Shown piece by piece: positions 25,899 through 34,533 of a stretch of DNA of 64,000 nt; within the stretch, counting starts at the first letter, position 1; every line of letters starts with the position of its first letter. The stretch lies in NCBI GenBank assembly GCA_012799255.1, contig JAAZLQ010000321.1, forward strand, positions 62,001 to 126,000, given 5' to 3'. Under the pieces are notes generated by a model. That model did not search any database. It was given only the letters and a program-made list of their open reading frames with translations, and was not told where the DNA came from. This DNA is from Bacillota bacterium (GTDB lineage Bacteria; Bacillota_G; Limnochordia; DTU010). A program made the translations under genes and the position numbers.

Positions 25899-25935
25899 AA
25901 GGCGTCCAAGGAACATAATGGACGCCTTTACTATT
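25899..25935. terminator. Terminator between the ComFB-like gene and the opposing small gene
   Basis: AAGGCGTCCA and TGGACGCCTT pair perfectly around a 10-base loop, followed by TACTATTTTT. It lies between convergent genes. Confidence 0.8.
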
Positions 25936-25945
25936 TTTCAACCCC

Positions 25946-26152
25946 TCAAGCTCTGGTTTTTTCCTTAATATCAGAGACAACTTGACTATCTGTTAAGGAC
26001 TCCACGGCATTCCAAAATTGCACTGCAGGATCAGGTCCTAGAAAATCACTAAATAATTTGTCACCTTTATTATCCCAGATGGTAATCTTTTGGTGGCCAC
26101 CTTTATTTTTAATTCTGACAAAGTAGTTTCCGCTTTCAAACATGATGTTCAT
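25946..26152 (-). CDS. Small hypothetical protein (68 aa)
   Basis: A beta-rich small protein: MNIMFESGNYFVRIKNKGGHQKI followed by TIWDNKGDKLFSDFLGPDP and a short acidic helix. No cysteines, no signal peptide. ATG 26152 has AGGAGG at good spacing, so it is probably translated. It is the only minus-strand gene between the ComFB-like gene and the germination operon. The family is not recognised. Confidence 0.65.
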   Translation of the reverse strand: MNIMFESGNYFVRIKNKGGHQKITIWDNKGDKLFSDFLGPDPAVQFWNAVESLTDSQVVSDIKEKTRA

Positions 26153-26268
26153 GAATACATCCTCCTTTCTTCTTGAATATGTTCCCCATATAGGTAGGAA
26201 ATCCTGCGCAAGTAAGGCTGAAAATGGGAGTGGTCGTAAACCACTGTAAATAATATGGGATGAGGGAT

Positions 26269-26297
26269 AAGTCGATCTTTAGGGTCGGCTTTTTTTA
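26269..26297 (+). terminator. Terminator-like hairpin upstream of the germination operon
   Basis: AAGTCGA and TCGGCTT pair (one G-U) around TCTTTAGGG, followed by a run of U (26290-26296). No plus-strand coding region ends here. It is therefore either a leader attenuator or the end of a small RNA starting within 26160-26260. Confidence 0.5.
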
Positions 26298-26347
26298 TAA
26301 TCAAAAACAATCTGGTTATACTAGGACAAAATGGGAGGGGGTAACAG

Positions 26348-27877
26348 ATGTTTTTCTGGAAACGCGTTAAGAAAGAAGAAAATAAGAAAGGCCTTTATAA
26401 CCTCAGTACCTCCCTGGAGATCAATGTTCATTGGTTTAAAACTGACATTTTGGGACACGACGATACGATAGTTTACCGAAACTTTAAGACCAAAGGCCCC
26501 AAAGAGCGTAACTGTGTTTTGATTTATGCTAGCAACATGGTTAAGCATGAGTTTTTGAGTGATTACATCGTAAAGCCCCTAATGAGTTGTACCCTGCCGA
26601 AGCATCTGACCGGTGAATCTCTCGCTACATTCCTAATGGAACGGGTTCTCCATTCTGATGGAGTAAACCTAGCGGATCAATATGTGAGGCTTGCTGAGAA
26701 AATCTTGAGCGGTTCGGGCGTTGTCCTGATAGATGGTTGCAATATGGGTATCGTTGTTCATGCTCCTGGTTATGAGACTAGACCTGTCGAGGAGCCACCT
26801 TCGGAAAACGTGGTTCGCGGACCGCGCCAAGGTTTTGCTGAAGACCTCGGCGTTAATATTAGTTTGGTACGACGGAGGATCATCAATCCGAAGTTCAAGA
26901 CAAAGTTTGTAACAGTGGGAGTTCAGACTCAAACCAAGGTAGCGATTTGCTACGTTGACGGCGTTGCCGCCCAATCTCTGGTGGATGAGGTACAGGATCG
27001 AATTGAAAAAATCGATATTGATGGTGTTTTAGACTCCGGCTATATTCAGGAGTTTATTCAAGATTCGCCATTCTCTCCCCTACCCACCATTGGGCAAACC
27101 GAACGTCCTGATATTGTTTCCGCACGGTTACTAGAGGGTAGGGTGGCAGTTTTAGTAGATGGCTCACCCTTTGCTCTCACCATGCCCTACTTACTGGTGG
27201 AGGCATTTCAAGCTAACGAGGACTACTACAATCACTGGATAGCTGCAACTTTTCACCGTATTATTCGTTATGTTAGTTTCTTTATTACCACGAGCACACC
27301 AGCTATTTATCTGGCTTTAGTAAGTTACCATCCACAGCTCATTCCTACTAACTTGGTGACTAGTATCGCCGCTGCCCGCCAAAATGTACCTTTCCCCGCC
27401 ATTGTAGAGGTGGTGGCCATGGGACTTGTCTTTGAAATACTCAGGGAAGGAGGTGTAAGACTACCCAGGCCCGTCGGTCAAGCGATCAGTATAGTTGGAG
27501 CGATTGTCCTTGGTGATGCAGCGGTAAGCGCTAGTTTAGTGAGCGCACCCATGATTATCGTGGTGGGAATTACCGGTGTTGCTGGTTTTGTGGTTTCTCT
27601 TCTTTATGATGTTGCTGTACTGATCCGGCTGTGGTTTGTATTGATGGCTTCAGTTATGGGGCTCTATGGTTACGTTTTGGCCCTAATGGCAGTGATCCTC
27701 TTACTAGCATCTATGGAGTCCTTTGGTGTTCCATATCTATCCACTATGACAACGTTTCAGCCACAAGATGTTAAAGATACCGTGATCAGAGTCCCTTGGT
27801 GGCAAATGGCATTAAGGCCCCGTTATTTGGCATCCCGTGATCGGGAACGTTTACAGAGTCAATCCAGGAGAAGGTAA
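26348..27877 (+). CDS. gerA: Spore germination protein GerA family (A subunit)
   Basis: A 509-residue A subunit of a nutrient germinant receptor in the spore inner membrane. The cytoplasmic N-terminal half (about 1-280) contains NVHWFKTDILGHDDTIVYRNF and VVRGPRQGFAEDLGVNISLVRRR. The C-terminal half has five to six membrane helices, including the conserved NVPFPAIVEVVAMGLVFEILREGG stretch in part. Length is typical. ATG 26348 follows GGAGGGGGT. First gene of the operon gerA, gerC, small ORF, gerB; such operons are expressed in the forespore by sigma-G, but no clear sigma-G promoter was identified. Confidence 0.95.
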   Translation: MFFWKRVKKEENKKGLYNLSTSLEINVHWFKTDILGHDDTIVYRNFKTKGPKERNCVLIYASNMVKHEFLSDYIVKPLMSCTLPKHLTGESLATFLMERVLHSDGVNLADQYVRLAEKILSGSGVVLIDGCNMGIVVHAPGYETRPVEEPPSENVVRGPRQGFAEDLGVNISLVRRRIINPKFKTKFVTVGVQTQTKVAICYVDGVAAQSLVDEVQDRIEKIDIDGVLDSGYIQEFIQDSPFSPLPTIGQTERPDIVSARLLEGRVAVLVDGSPFALTMPYLLVEAFQANEDYYNHWIAATFHRIIRYVSFFITTSTPAIYLALVSYHPQLIPTNLVTSIAAARQNVPFPAIVEVVAMGLVFEILREGGVRLPRPVGQAISIVGAIVLGDAAVSASLVSAPMIIVVGITGVAGFVVSLLYDVAVLIRLWFVLMASVMGLYGYVLALMAVILLLASMESFGVPYLSTMTTFQPQDVKDTVIRVPWWQMALRPRYLASRDRERLQSQSRRR

Positions 27878-27878
27878 A

Positions 27879-29030
27879 ATGAAGAAAAGTATACTGAAAG
27901 CGTTAGTTTTGCTCCTCACTACCCTCCTTTTAGCCGGTTGCTGGGATTATACTGAGATTGAATCACTTGGATTTGTCTTCGGAGCCGGGGTAGAACAGGT
28001 GGAACCAGATTTCGTGGTTTATCTGGAAATGATTGACTCGGTTGGTGGAGGCCAGGAAACACAGTTTACACCAAAAGTGCTTACTTCAAAAGGAAGGGGC
28101 TTTTCCAGTGCTGGAAGAGCACTTTCTAACGTAGCTGGTACATTCGTGTTCTGGCCACATACCAGTGTGTTTCTTGTATCGGAAGAAGTTGCTAGACAAG
28201 GCGCTCTTCCTGCCATTGAATACATACTTCGTAACAGACGCGCGCGTAGCACGATTTATATTCTTGTAACAAAGGATTGTACTGTTGAAGAGGTTTTTAA
28301 GAGTAAACCGCTATTAGCGAACTCGGTAAGCGATCACTTGGATGGCATTTTTGCCTTACAACCCATACTTGCCAAGTTTTACCCTGTGCAAATATGGGAG
28401 TTTGTGGGCAATCTCACCGCCAGGGGGATTTCGGTCACTGCACCCACAGTGCAACTAGTTCATGAATCTGGAGAATTAGTACCTATTGTCGAAGGAACTG
28501 CAGTGTTCAAGGAGGACCGCATGGTCGGCTGGCTTGATGCTGAGGAAAGTCAGCTCTTCTGTATACTTAAGGGGGAGTCTCAACGTCCATATGTGGTTAT
28601 GGACACGAAAACCAAAGAAGGCATTTTTCCCATTACTTATGAAATGATCGGCAGTAACGCGGAGATAAAGCCTACTACAAAGGATGGTGAGCCGACCATA
28701 GACATCAGTGTAGAGCTTCGATTTAATGTTACTGAGATTGGGGATGCTCAGATCAATTTCCAGGACCCCAAAGAGGTAGCTGCCATTGAGGATCAAGTGG
28801 CCCATACCTTTAATCGGCGCATTAAGGACTTTTTTAGGAAATTACAGGTTGAGTACAATAGTGATATTCTCGGTTTTGGCAGGTTGTTAAGACGCAAAGA
28901 ACCCCAAATATGGCGTCGCTACGAGGACGTTTGGGATAGCTATTATCCTCAGCTGGCCATAAATGTAGAGGTAAAGGTGTTCATTGAACTAACAGGTCTC
29001 TTTTCTAAATCAATTGTAGTGAGGGATTAA
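27879..29030 (+). CDS. gerC: Spore germination lipoprotein GerC family (Ger(x)C)
   Basis: A 383-residue lipoprotein subunit of the germinant receptor. The signal sequence (MKKSILKALVLLLTTLL) ends in the lipobox LAGC followed by WDYTEIE, the family's usual CWD start. The C-terminal region contains the QVEYNSDILGFG and W-R-R-Y-E motifs of Ger(x)C proteins. ATG 27879 follows AGGAGAAGG, one base after the gerA stop. Together with GerA and GerB it forms the receptor. Confidence 0.95.
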   Translation: MKKSILKALVLLLTTLLLAGCWDYTEIESLGFVFGAGVEQVEPDFVVYLEMIDSVGGGQETQFTPKVLTSKGRGFSSAGRALSNVAGTFVFWPHTSVFLVSEEVARQGALPAIEYILRNRRARSTIYILVTKDCTVEEVFKSKPLLANSVSDHLDGIFALQPILAKFYPVQIWEFVGNLTARGISVTAPTVQLVHESGELVPIVEGTAVFKEDRMVGWLDAEESQLFCILKGESQRPYVVMDTKTKEGIFPITYEMIGSNAEIKPTTKDGEPTIDISVELRFNVTEIGDAQINFQDPKEVAAIEDQVAHTFNRRIKDFFRKLQVEYNSDILGFGRLLRRKEPQIWRRYEDVWDSYYPQLAINVEVKVFIELTGLFSKSIVVRD

Positions 29031-29031
29031 C

Positions 29032-29241
29032 ATGGTCTTCGTAGTTGCCCTTGCCTACATTTTGGTGGGATCTATTGAAATCAGTCTGTGGTCAGAAAGA
29101 CCGTGGAAAAAGTTATTGGTCTATGTGTCTTTATTGACCTTTGCAGCTGTGTTTTCGCTGTTGATGATGACCACGAAACGCCTGCCTGTGCCGAGTCTTT
29201 TTGGAATCCTGGGAGAGTGGCTCAAAAAACTGTGGCCCTGA
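29032..29241 (+). CDS. Small two-helix membrane protein in the ger operon
   Basis: A 69-residue protein with two hydrophobic segments (about 1-20 and 28-47) and an amphipathic tail (LFGILGEWLKKLWP). It starts one base after the gerC stop, with GAGGGATTAAC overlapping, and ends 11 bases before gerB. Small membrane proteins between gerC and gerB are a recurrent but under-described feature of germination operons and may be an accessory D-type subunit. No homolog is recognised. Confidence 0.75.
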   Translation: MVFVVALAYILVGSIEISLWSERPWKKLLVYVSLLTFAAVFSLLMMTTKRLPVPSLFGILGEWLKKLWP

Positions 29242-29252
29242 GGAGGTAATCC

Positions 29253-30362
29253 ATGAAGGAGATTGTTCCTTGTACTGAAGGCATCAGCCTTGTTGTCCTG
29301 CTTGTAGTGGGAAATACTCTCGTTTTCGCCCTAGGAGGCTTGGCTGGAGCGGATATTTGGTTAGCGTTCATTGTGGCCACAGTATTGGCCTTGCCACTTG
29401 TAATTATTTATGCACGAATGCGATTTCTCATGGGGGATAGGAACTTAAGTGAGGGTCTCGCTTATCTTTTTGGAAAGTGGCCTTCCCGCTTTGTAGCGTT
29501 AGCATACAGTTTCTATGCCTGGCGTCTTAGTTGTCTGGTGGTTGGCGATGTCACTACTTTTATCCAAGCGGTTGCCCTACCAACTACGCCTCAGATTGTA
29601 CTGGCCCTGTGTTTCATCGCGCTAAGTATATGGGCAGTAAAAGAAGGTGTAGAAGTAATAGCCCGTTGGAGCATGGTGATGGGCAAGCTGTTTTTCTCAG
29701 TGCTTTTCTTTGCGTTCTTATTGCTCCTGACCGAGGTGGAGCTTGGAGAGTTTCTACCTGTTTTGTACAATGGGTTCAAACCGGTGATGTTAGGGGCCCT
29801 GCAAATTCTGGACTTTCCGTTCTTGGAAACAGTCCTCCTGTTTTGGACTTTTGAGCGTTTTTCGAAAAAAGACTCCCCCTACAGGGTGTTTATACCCGGT
29901 TTTCTGATTGCAGCTTTTATTATGCTCTTATTGACGAGTACCAGTATGTCTGTGCTTGGCGCGCATCGCTATTCAGTATATTATTTCCCTATCTACACTG
30001 CTGTTGCCCGAGTGGATGCAGGCGTCTTCTTAACCCGCTTAGAAGCGATCGTGGGTACCACCTTCGCTGTGGGTAGCTTCTTGAAGATCGCAGTCTGCAT
30101 TTTGGTCGCGAGTAGAGCGCTTGTCCATGGACTTGGTTTCAGCGACTATCGCTTTGTGGTTACTCCCTTGGCGTTAAGCACAATTCCAGGTGCGGAGTGG
30201 TTTGCCCCCAATCTAATGCAGATTGAACTTAGTGCAACAAAAGCGGTATCTCCTTCCGCTCTAACGTTCCAAGCAATTATACCCATAATTCTCTGGATTG
30301 TAGCTGAATTCAGAACGCGCAAACAGGGGAAAACCTCCTCTTCAGGCAGGAAGGCTTCTTAG
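29253..30362 (+). CDS. gerB: Spore germination protein GerB family (permease-like subunit)
   Basis: A 369-residue protein with ten predicted membrane helices, related to the APC amino-acid permeases. It is the germinant-binding B subunit of the receptor. Typical family features are the N-terminal EGISLVVLLVVGNTL helix, LPLVIIYARMRFLMGDRNLSE and FPLFLE-like FPFLETVLLFWTFE. ATG 29253 follows GAGGAGGTAATCC. Last gene of the operon; the ligand cannot be told from sequence. Confidence 0.94.
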   Translation: MKEIVPCTEGISLVVLLVVGNTLVFALGGLAGADIWLAFIVATVLALPLVIIYARMRFLMGDRNLSEGLAYLFGKWPSRFVALAYSFYAWRLSCLVVGDVTTFIQAVALPTTPQIVLALCFIALSIWAVKEGVEVIARWSMVMGKLFFSVLFFAFLLLLTEVELGEFLPVLYNGFKPVMLGALQILDFPFLETVLLFWTFERFSKKDSPYRVFIPGFLIAAFIMLLLTSTSMSVLGAHRYSVYYFPIYTAVARVDAGVFLTRLEAIVGTTFAVGSFLKIAVCILVASRALVHGLGFSDYRFVVTPLALSTIPGAEWFAPNLMQIELSATKAVSPSALTFQAIIPIILWIVAEFRTRKQGKTSSSGRKAS

Positions 30363-30406
30363 ACTCTAGAATATTATAGAAATGGTTTTATTGGAAGGGG
30401 ATGGCT

Positions 30407-32107
30407 ATGAACGCAGAAAGCCGTTATCAAGCTTGGCTAGAAGATCCATTAATCGATGCCAAGACCAAAAAAGAATTACAAGAATTAACCGATAATCAAG
30501 CTGAAATTGAGGATCGGTTTTTTAAATGGTTGGAGTTTGGTACAGGGGGATTACGTGGTACCATGGGAGCTGGCTCGAACCGTATGAACATCTACACGGT
30601 CCGCTTGGTAACTCAAGCTTTGGCCAATAATCTTAAGGCCAAGGGGAAGGAACGGGGAGGTGTAGCCATTGCCCATGATTCCCGCCATCTTTCCAAGGAG
30701 TTTACCAAGGCTGCAGCTGGTGTTTTGGTTGCCAATGGAATCCCGGTTTATGTTTTTCCAGATGTAGCGCCAACGCCACTGCTTTCCTTTGCAGTTCGTT
30801 ACTATCAGGCATCTGCGGGTATCGTTATCACCGCGAGTCACAACCCTCCTCAGTATAATGGCTATAAAGTATATAATGAGCACGGTAATCAAATCTTAAC
30901 GGATGAAGCATTGCAGATTAGTACTCTAATGACTAAACTGGGCCTGGAGAATGTGGAGGTTACTATCAATCCAGAGGATAGTCCTCTTTGGAACTGGCTA
31001 GATGATGAAGTGATCGAAGCTTACTATGATAGCTTGCTAAGAATCGTTCCGCCAGTTGGGGGGGCAGAGGGAGTTAGAATCTTGTATACACCCCTTCATG
31101 GCACGGGAGGACGTTTTGTACCTGAAATCTTGCAGCGAGCTAGTTTTACTCAAGTTTCCACAGTCAAAGAGCAAGTGGAACCTGATGGTAGTTTCCCGAC
31201 AGTGAGTTTTCCGAACCCGGAAGACCCGGCAGCGTTTGAACTAGCTTTTTTTCAGGCCAAAAGCGGGGAATTTGATCTAATTATCGCAACTGATCCGGAT
31301 GCGGATCGGATGGGAGTGGCTGTAAGGCAGGGGGACGAATGGGTCCTCTTGAATGGAAACCAAGTTGGTGTTTTACTTACTGACTTCCTTCTTTCCCAGT
31401 TAAATGCGGAGCAACTACAGCGTGCTACGATCATCAAGACGATAGTCACCACCGATATGGTAGAGCCGATTTGTAGGAAGTTCGGTGCTGAAGTAAAAAA
31501 CACACTCACCGGATTCAAGTATATCGGTGCCCTTATTGATCTGTTATCTCAAGAGAACAAGGAGTTTATCTTTGGTTTTGAGGAAAGTTTCGGTTTCCTT
31601 GCTGGAACCCACGTACGTGATAAAGATGCAGTTATAGCCAGTCTGTTAGTCGCCCAAGTGGCAGCCTTTTATAGACAGCAAGGTTTAAGTCTAGTTGATC
31701 GTTTAGAAGAGCTTTTTGTAGAACATGGTTACTATCTGCAGGATCTGGTTTCCTATTCCTTTGCCACAAGTCTAGAGGCAGAGCGATCCCAGATGTTTAT
31801 TGAGAAGCTTCAAAAAACGCCCATTACCCGAATTGGGCAAGAGCGCGTCGTGGAAGTATTGGATTACGAAAATAGTATTCATCTTGACTTAAGCACCAAC
31901 CAGACAACCGCGATTAGTCTGCCGAAGGAGGGGGTGCTGCAATGGGTGACCGAGGAGCAGAGCAAAGTCACACTGCGGCGCTCTGGTACAGAACCGAAAA
32001 TGAAACTCTATTTTGAAGTAGTTGATACCAGCCGTAATAGGGCAGAGGCCAGACTAGCCAATTTAAGAACCGCCTTTAATGAGCTGGTGGAGGCAGAGTT
32101 GCACTAA
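30407..32107 (+). CDS. pgcA: Alpha-phosphoglucomutase/phosphomannomutase
   Basis: A 566-residue alpha-D-phosphohexomutase interconverting glucose-1-phosphate and glucose-6-phosphate. The phosphoserine loop is TASHNPPQYNGYKVY (about residue 146). The metal loop reads ATDPDADRMGVAV, the sugar loop FGFEESFGFLAG, and the phosphate-binding loop RRSGTEPKMKLY. Length matches the PgcA group. ATG 30407 is preferred because GGAAGGGG lies six bases upstream; the ATG at 30401 has no spacing. Its stop overlaps that of the opposing HD gene by four bases. The product would feed cell-wall glycan and storage sugar pathways. Confidence 0.95.
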   Translation: MNAESRYQAWLEDPLIDAKTKKELQELTDNQAEIEDRFFKWLEFGTGGLRGTMGAGSNRMNIYTVRLVTQALANNLKAKGKERGGVAIAHDSRHLSKEFTKAAAGVLVANGIPVYVFPDVAPTPLLSFAVRYYQASAGIVITASHNPPQYNGYKVYNEHGNQILTDEALQISTLMTKLGLENVEVTINPEDSPLWNWLDDEVIEAYYDSLLRIVPPVGGAEGVRILYTPLHGTGGRFVPEILQRASFTQVSTVKEQVEPDGSFPTVSFPNPEDPAAFELAFFQAKSGEFDLIIATDPDADRMGVAVRQGDEWVLLNGNQVGVLLTDFLLSQLNAEQLQRATIIKTIVTTDMVEPICRKFGAEVKNTLTGFKYIGALIDLLSQENKEFIFGFEESFGFLAGTHVRDKDAVIASLLVAQVAAFYRQQGLSLVDRLEELFVEHGYYLQDLVSYSFATSLEAERSQMFIEKLQKTPITRIGQERVVEVLDYENSIHLDLSTNQTTAISLPKEGVLQWVTEEQSKVTLRRSGTEPKMKLYFEVVDTSRNRAEARLANLRTAFNELVEAELH

Positions 32108-33300
32108 CCTTGGTACTGTGCTAAAAGTTCGATAATATCATCTAAATGGGCGATGGCCAAATCGGTTAACTCCGGGTCTATATGCCCAGCCTGCACATTG
32201 TTGTAGAGGATGTTTGTTACTTTATCCTTGGACATGGCTTTGCGATAAGGTCTTTCTTCTAACAACGACTGAGAAATGTCCGCAACCGCCATCATGCGGG
32301 CTTCTGTATCCAGATCGGGAGCGGTAAGGGCAAAGGGATAACCGGTTCCGTTCAACCGTTCGTGGTGAAAGGCGGCCCAGCCAGCCAGTCTATTTGCACC
32401 TGGACCAATACTGTGTAGCAAATAGAAACTATGGTAGGTGTGCTGTTTCATCACATCCCGTTGCTCGCGGCTTAATGCTCCAGGATGCATAAGAATTTCA
32501 TCTGGAATGGCTAGCTTACCAATATCATGGGTTAAGCCTGCAACTTTAATTAGTCTTACCCGGCGTTCCGACATGTTCAGTTTTCTGGCCATAAAGTCAG
32601 CTACTGCTGTCACCCCTTGCGAGTGATCTCCAGTAAACGGTGATTTTGAATCAACTAGTTTCGCCATCATCCTGGCCAGTTCTTCCAGTTCATCTAAGGA
32701 AAGCAGGCGCGTTGGACTGTAACTACCGTCGGTGAAGTGATAATTGCCGTTTTCCAGATCTAGCCAAAAACTCGGAATGTGGGACAGACCACGGAGGGCG
32801 TCAACTACATCAGGCGAAAAAATAGAACCTGATTTGGAATTGAAATACTCCATGAGATCGTCCACTTGCCAGAGGACATAACGTTTCTTATCGAGAAGAA
32901 TGTCTATACGGTCTGCCAGATGGATAATGGCAGGAACAATTCGCAGCGTGGGCGAGTAATAATCATGATGCTCAAGCACGTTCTTCGCAAATGAACTAAA
33001 CAGCTTGGTGTGGGCCAAGAGATCATGTCCTCTCTGGCAATGGGCTGAGACCCTACCTCTGACCGGTTCCAGATCAGCGAGCAACAACTGTTCTACATCT
33101 GAAAAGATTCCGATGTCATGGAGTAGGGCACTTTGAACTAACTCATCTAGCTCTATAGGGCTCAACCCCAGCTGTTTACCTAAATGAAAACTGATATGGG
33201 CCACACGCTCCGCATGGGCTAAAAAGGTGAGGTTTTTGAGGTCTCCAGCTCGTGAAAAACTACGAATTGTGGAGAGTAAATCTGCTTCAATCTGCGGCAT
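32104..33300 (-). CDS. Double-HD signalling protein with C-terminal HD-GYP phosphodiesterase
   Basis: A 398-residue protein with two HD domains and no membrane segment. The N-terminal HD domain has H-A-E-R-V and LLHDIGI with HHDYYSP. The C-terminal domain has THDIGKLAIPDEIL, HHERLNGTGYPF and ADISQSLLEERPYR, so it carries the full HD-GYP set for cyclic-di-GMP hydrolysis. Both HD pairs are present; the first domain lacks GYP and may be a sensor or a partner. ATG 33300 follows GAGGTG by six bases. It is transcribed alone, divergent from the second chromate transporter pair. Confidence 0.92.
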   Translation of the reverse strand: MPQIEADLLSTIRSFSRAGDLKNLTFLAHAERVAHISFHLGKQLGLSPIELDELVQSALLHDIGIFSDVEQLLLADLEPVRGRVSAHCQRGHDLLAHTKLFSSFAKNVLEHHDYYSPTLRIVPAIIHLADRIDILLDKKRYVLWQVDDLMEYFNSKSGSIFSPDVVDALRGLSHIPSFWLDLENGNYHFTDGSYSPTRLLSLDELEELARMMAKLVDSKSPFTGDHSQGVTAVADFMARKLNMSERRVRLIKVAGLTHDIGKLAIPDEILMHPGALSREQRDVMKQHTYHSFYLLHSIGPGANRLAGWAAFHHERLNGTGYPFALTAPDLDTEARMMAVADISQSLLEERPYRKAMSKDKVTNILYNNVQAGHIDPELTDLAIAHLDDIIELLAQYQG

Positions 33301-33339
33301 TGCATTCACCTCTGTTTGAGAATAAAAGGAGGGGCTAAA

Positions 33340-33894
33340 ATGGTGGAAAACAGCAGCCTATGGAAGCTGTTTAGTGTTTTCTTTCGAATAGGGATGTTTA
33401 CTTTTGGCGGAGGATTTGCCATGTTGCCCCTAATCGAAAAAGAGGTAGTAGATATTCAGGGCTGGGTCTCTAAAGATGAAGTATTAGATATGTTCGCCCT
33501 TTCCCAGTCAGTACCCGGCGCAATTGGTGTGAATACTGCTGTCTTTATCGGTCTACGCCTGCGAGGAGTTGCCGGGGCAATTGCTGCCCTTTTGGGAGTA
33601 ATTACTCCTTCAATTTTGATCATTTTAATAATAGCACACTTCTTCATCCAGTTCCAATCTAATCCAGCTTTGATGAGTGCCTTTTCTGGAGTGAAGGCAG
33701 CGGTAATTGGTTTGATTGCCGCGGCAGCTGTCAGAGCAGGGAAGAACGCCATTGTCGATCGTTATGGCTTGCTGGTCGCGGGCGGTGCTTTGCTGCTCAG
33801 CGTTACTGGAATCATTCCCATTGTGTGGATCATCGTCTTGGGAGGATTAAGTGGAGTTGTGTACCACAGACAGAAAGGTGAGGACGAGCTATGA
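33340..33894 (+). CDS. chrA: Chromate transporter family, first half-protein (pair 2)
   Basis: A 184-residue CHR membrane protein with FGGGFAMLPLIEKEVVD and SQSVPGAIGVNTAVFIGL, paralogous to the protein at 7483. ATG 33340 follows AAAGGAGGGG. The gene overlaps its partner at 33891. The N-terminal motifs are closer to the first than to the second half-protein of pair 1, so the pair as a whole was duplicated rather than one gene. Transported anion unknown. Confidence 0.9.
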   Translation: MVENSSLWKLFSVFFRIGMFTFGGGFAMLPLIEKEVVDIQGWVSKDEVLDMFALSQSVPGAIGVNTAVFIGLRLRGVAGAIAALLGVITPSILIILIIAHFFIQFQSNPALMSAFSGVKAAVIGLIAAAAVRAGKNAIVDRYGLLVAGGALLLSVTGIIPIVWIIVLGGLSGVVYHRQKGEDEL

Positions 33895-34430
33895 TTTTCT
33901 GGCAATTGTTTACTTCTTTTCTTAAAATCGGCCTTTTCACCTTAGGTGGTGGTTATGCCATGTTGGCTTTGATCCAACAGGAAATCCTAAACCATGGTTG
34001 GATGACTGCTCAGGAATTTGTGGATGTGGTTGGTATTGCTGAAGTTACGCCGGGGCCTATTGCCATCAACTCAGCTACCTTTGTGGGTTTTCGTTCAGCA
34101 GGAATTCCAGGTGCTCTTGTGGCGAGTTTAGCGGTGGTGTTACCGTCTTTGATTAGTGTAGCTATAGTGAGCCGTGTGTGGGAGAAGTACAAAGATTCCC
34201 AAGCAGTGAAGTCCATGTTTTCCGGGGTTCGCCCTGTCGTAGTAGGCTTGGTGGCAGCCGCTGGGATTCTGCTAAGCAAGGCCACTTTGGAACATGCAGG
34301 TTCGCTGGGGAGCCAGATCTGGACTCTTATCATTGCTACTGGTGTCTTTTTGGGGGTTACTGTTAAGAAGTGGGATCCCATTAAGTTGATTATTGGTGCC
34401 GCTTTAGTGGGTTTTGCTATTTTTAGATAA
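33891..34430 (+). CDS. chrA: Chromate transporter family, second half-protein (pair 2)
   Basis: A 179-residue CHR membrane protein with LGGGYAMLALIQQEIL and AEVTPGPIAINSATFVGFR. It starts in an ATGA overlap with the first half, as in pair 1. The position after TPGPIAIN matches the second-half proteins of other split pairs. The downstream TetR gene has its own promoter, so the pair is a two-gene unit. Confidence 0.9.
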   Translation: MIFWQLFTSFLKIGLFTLGGGYAMLALIQQEILNHGWMTAQEFVDVVGIAEVTPGPIAINSATFVGFRSAGIPGALVASLAVVLPSLISVAIVSRVWEKYKDSQAVKSMFSGVRPVVVGLVAAAGILLSKATLEHAGSLGSQIWTLIIATGVFLGVTVKKWDPIKLIIGAALVGFAIFR

Positions 34431-34480
34431 GTGGAACAAGAAAATACCATGTAGCTCTGGCATAACTCGGATCAACGTGG

Positions 34481-34514
34481 TATACTATTTACACACGATA
34501 TGACTGGGTGGTCA
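34481..34514 (+). promoter_or_regulatory. Promoter -10 and putative TetR operator
   Basis: TATACT (34481-34486) is followed 14 bases later by the near-palindrome TGACT-GGGT-GGTCA (34501-34514), just before the TetR ribosome site. TGACY/RGTCA half-sites are common for TetR-family regulators, and the position suits autoregulation of the eight-gene unit. No good -35 box is visible. Confidence 0.5.
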
Positions 34515-34533
34515 CAAGTGGGAGGTTGGACTT

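Noticed and set aside
26180..26297. Possible cobalamin riboswitch upstream of gerA
   Set aside because: Fragments such as GCTGA and CACTGTAA resemble the B12 box, but the order and the pairing of the conserved core do not fit; reported only as an unexplained structured stretch.
34010..34450. Long minus-strand frame opposite the second chromate half-protein
   Set aside because: It runs exactly antisense to a membrane protein with clear family motifs and lacks a ribosome site; it is a codon-bias shadow. The same holds for other long antisense frames in the window.
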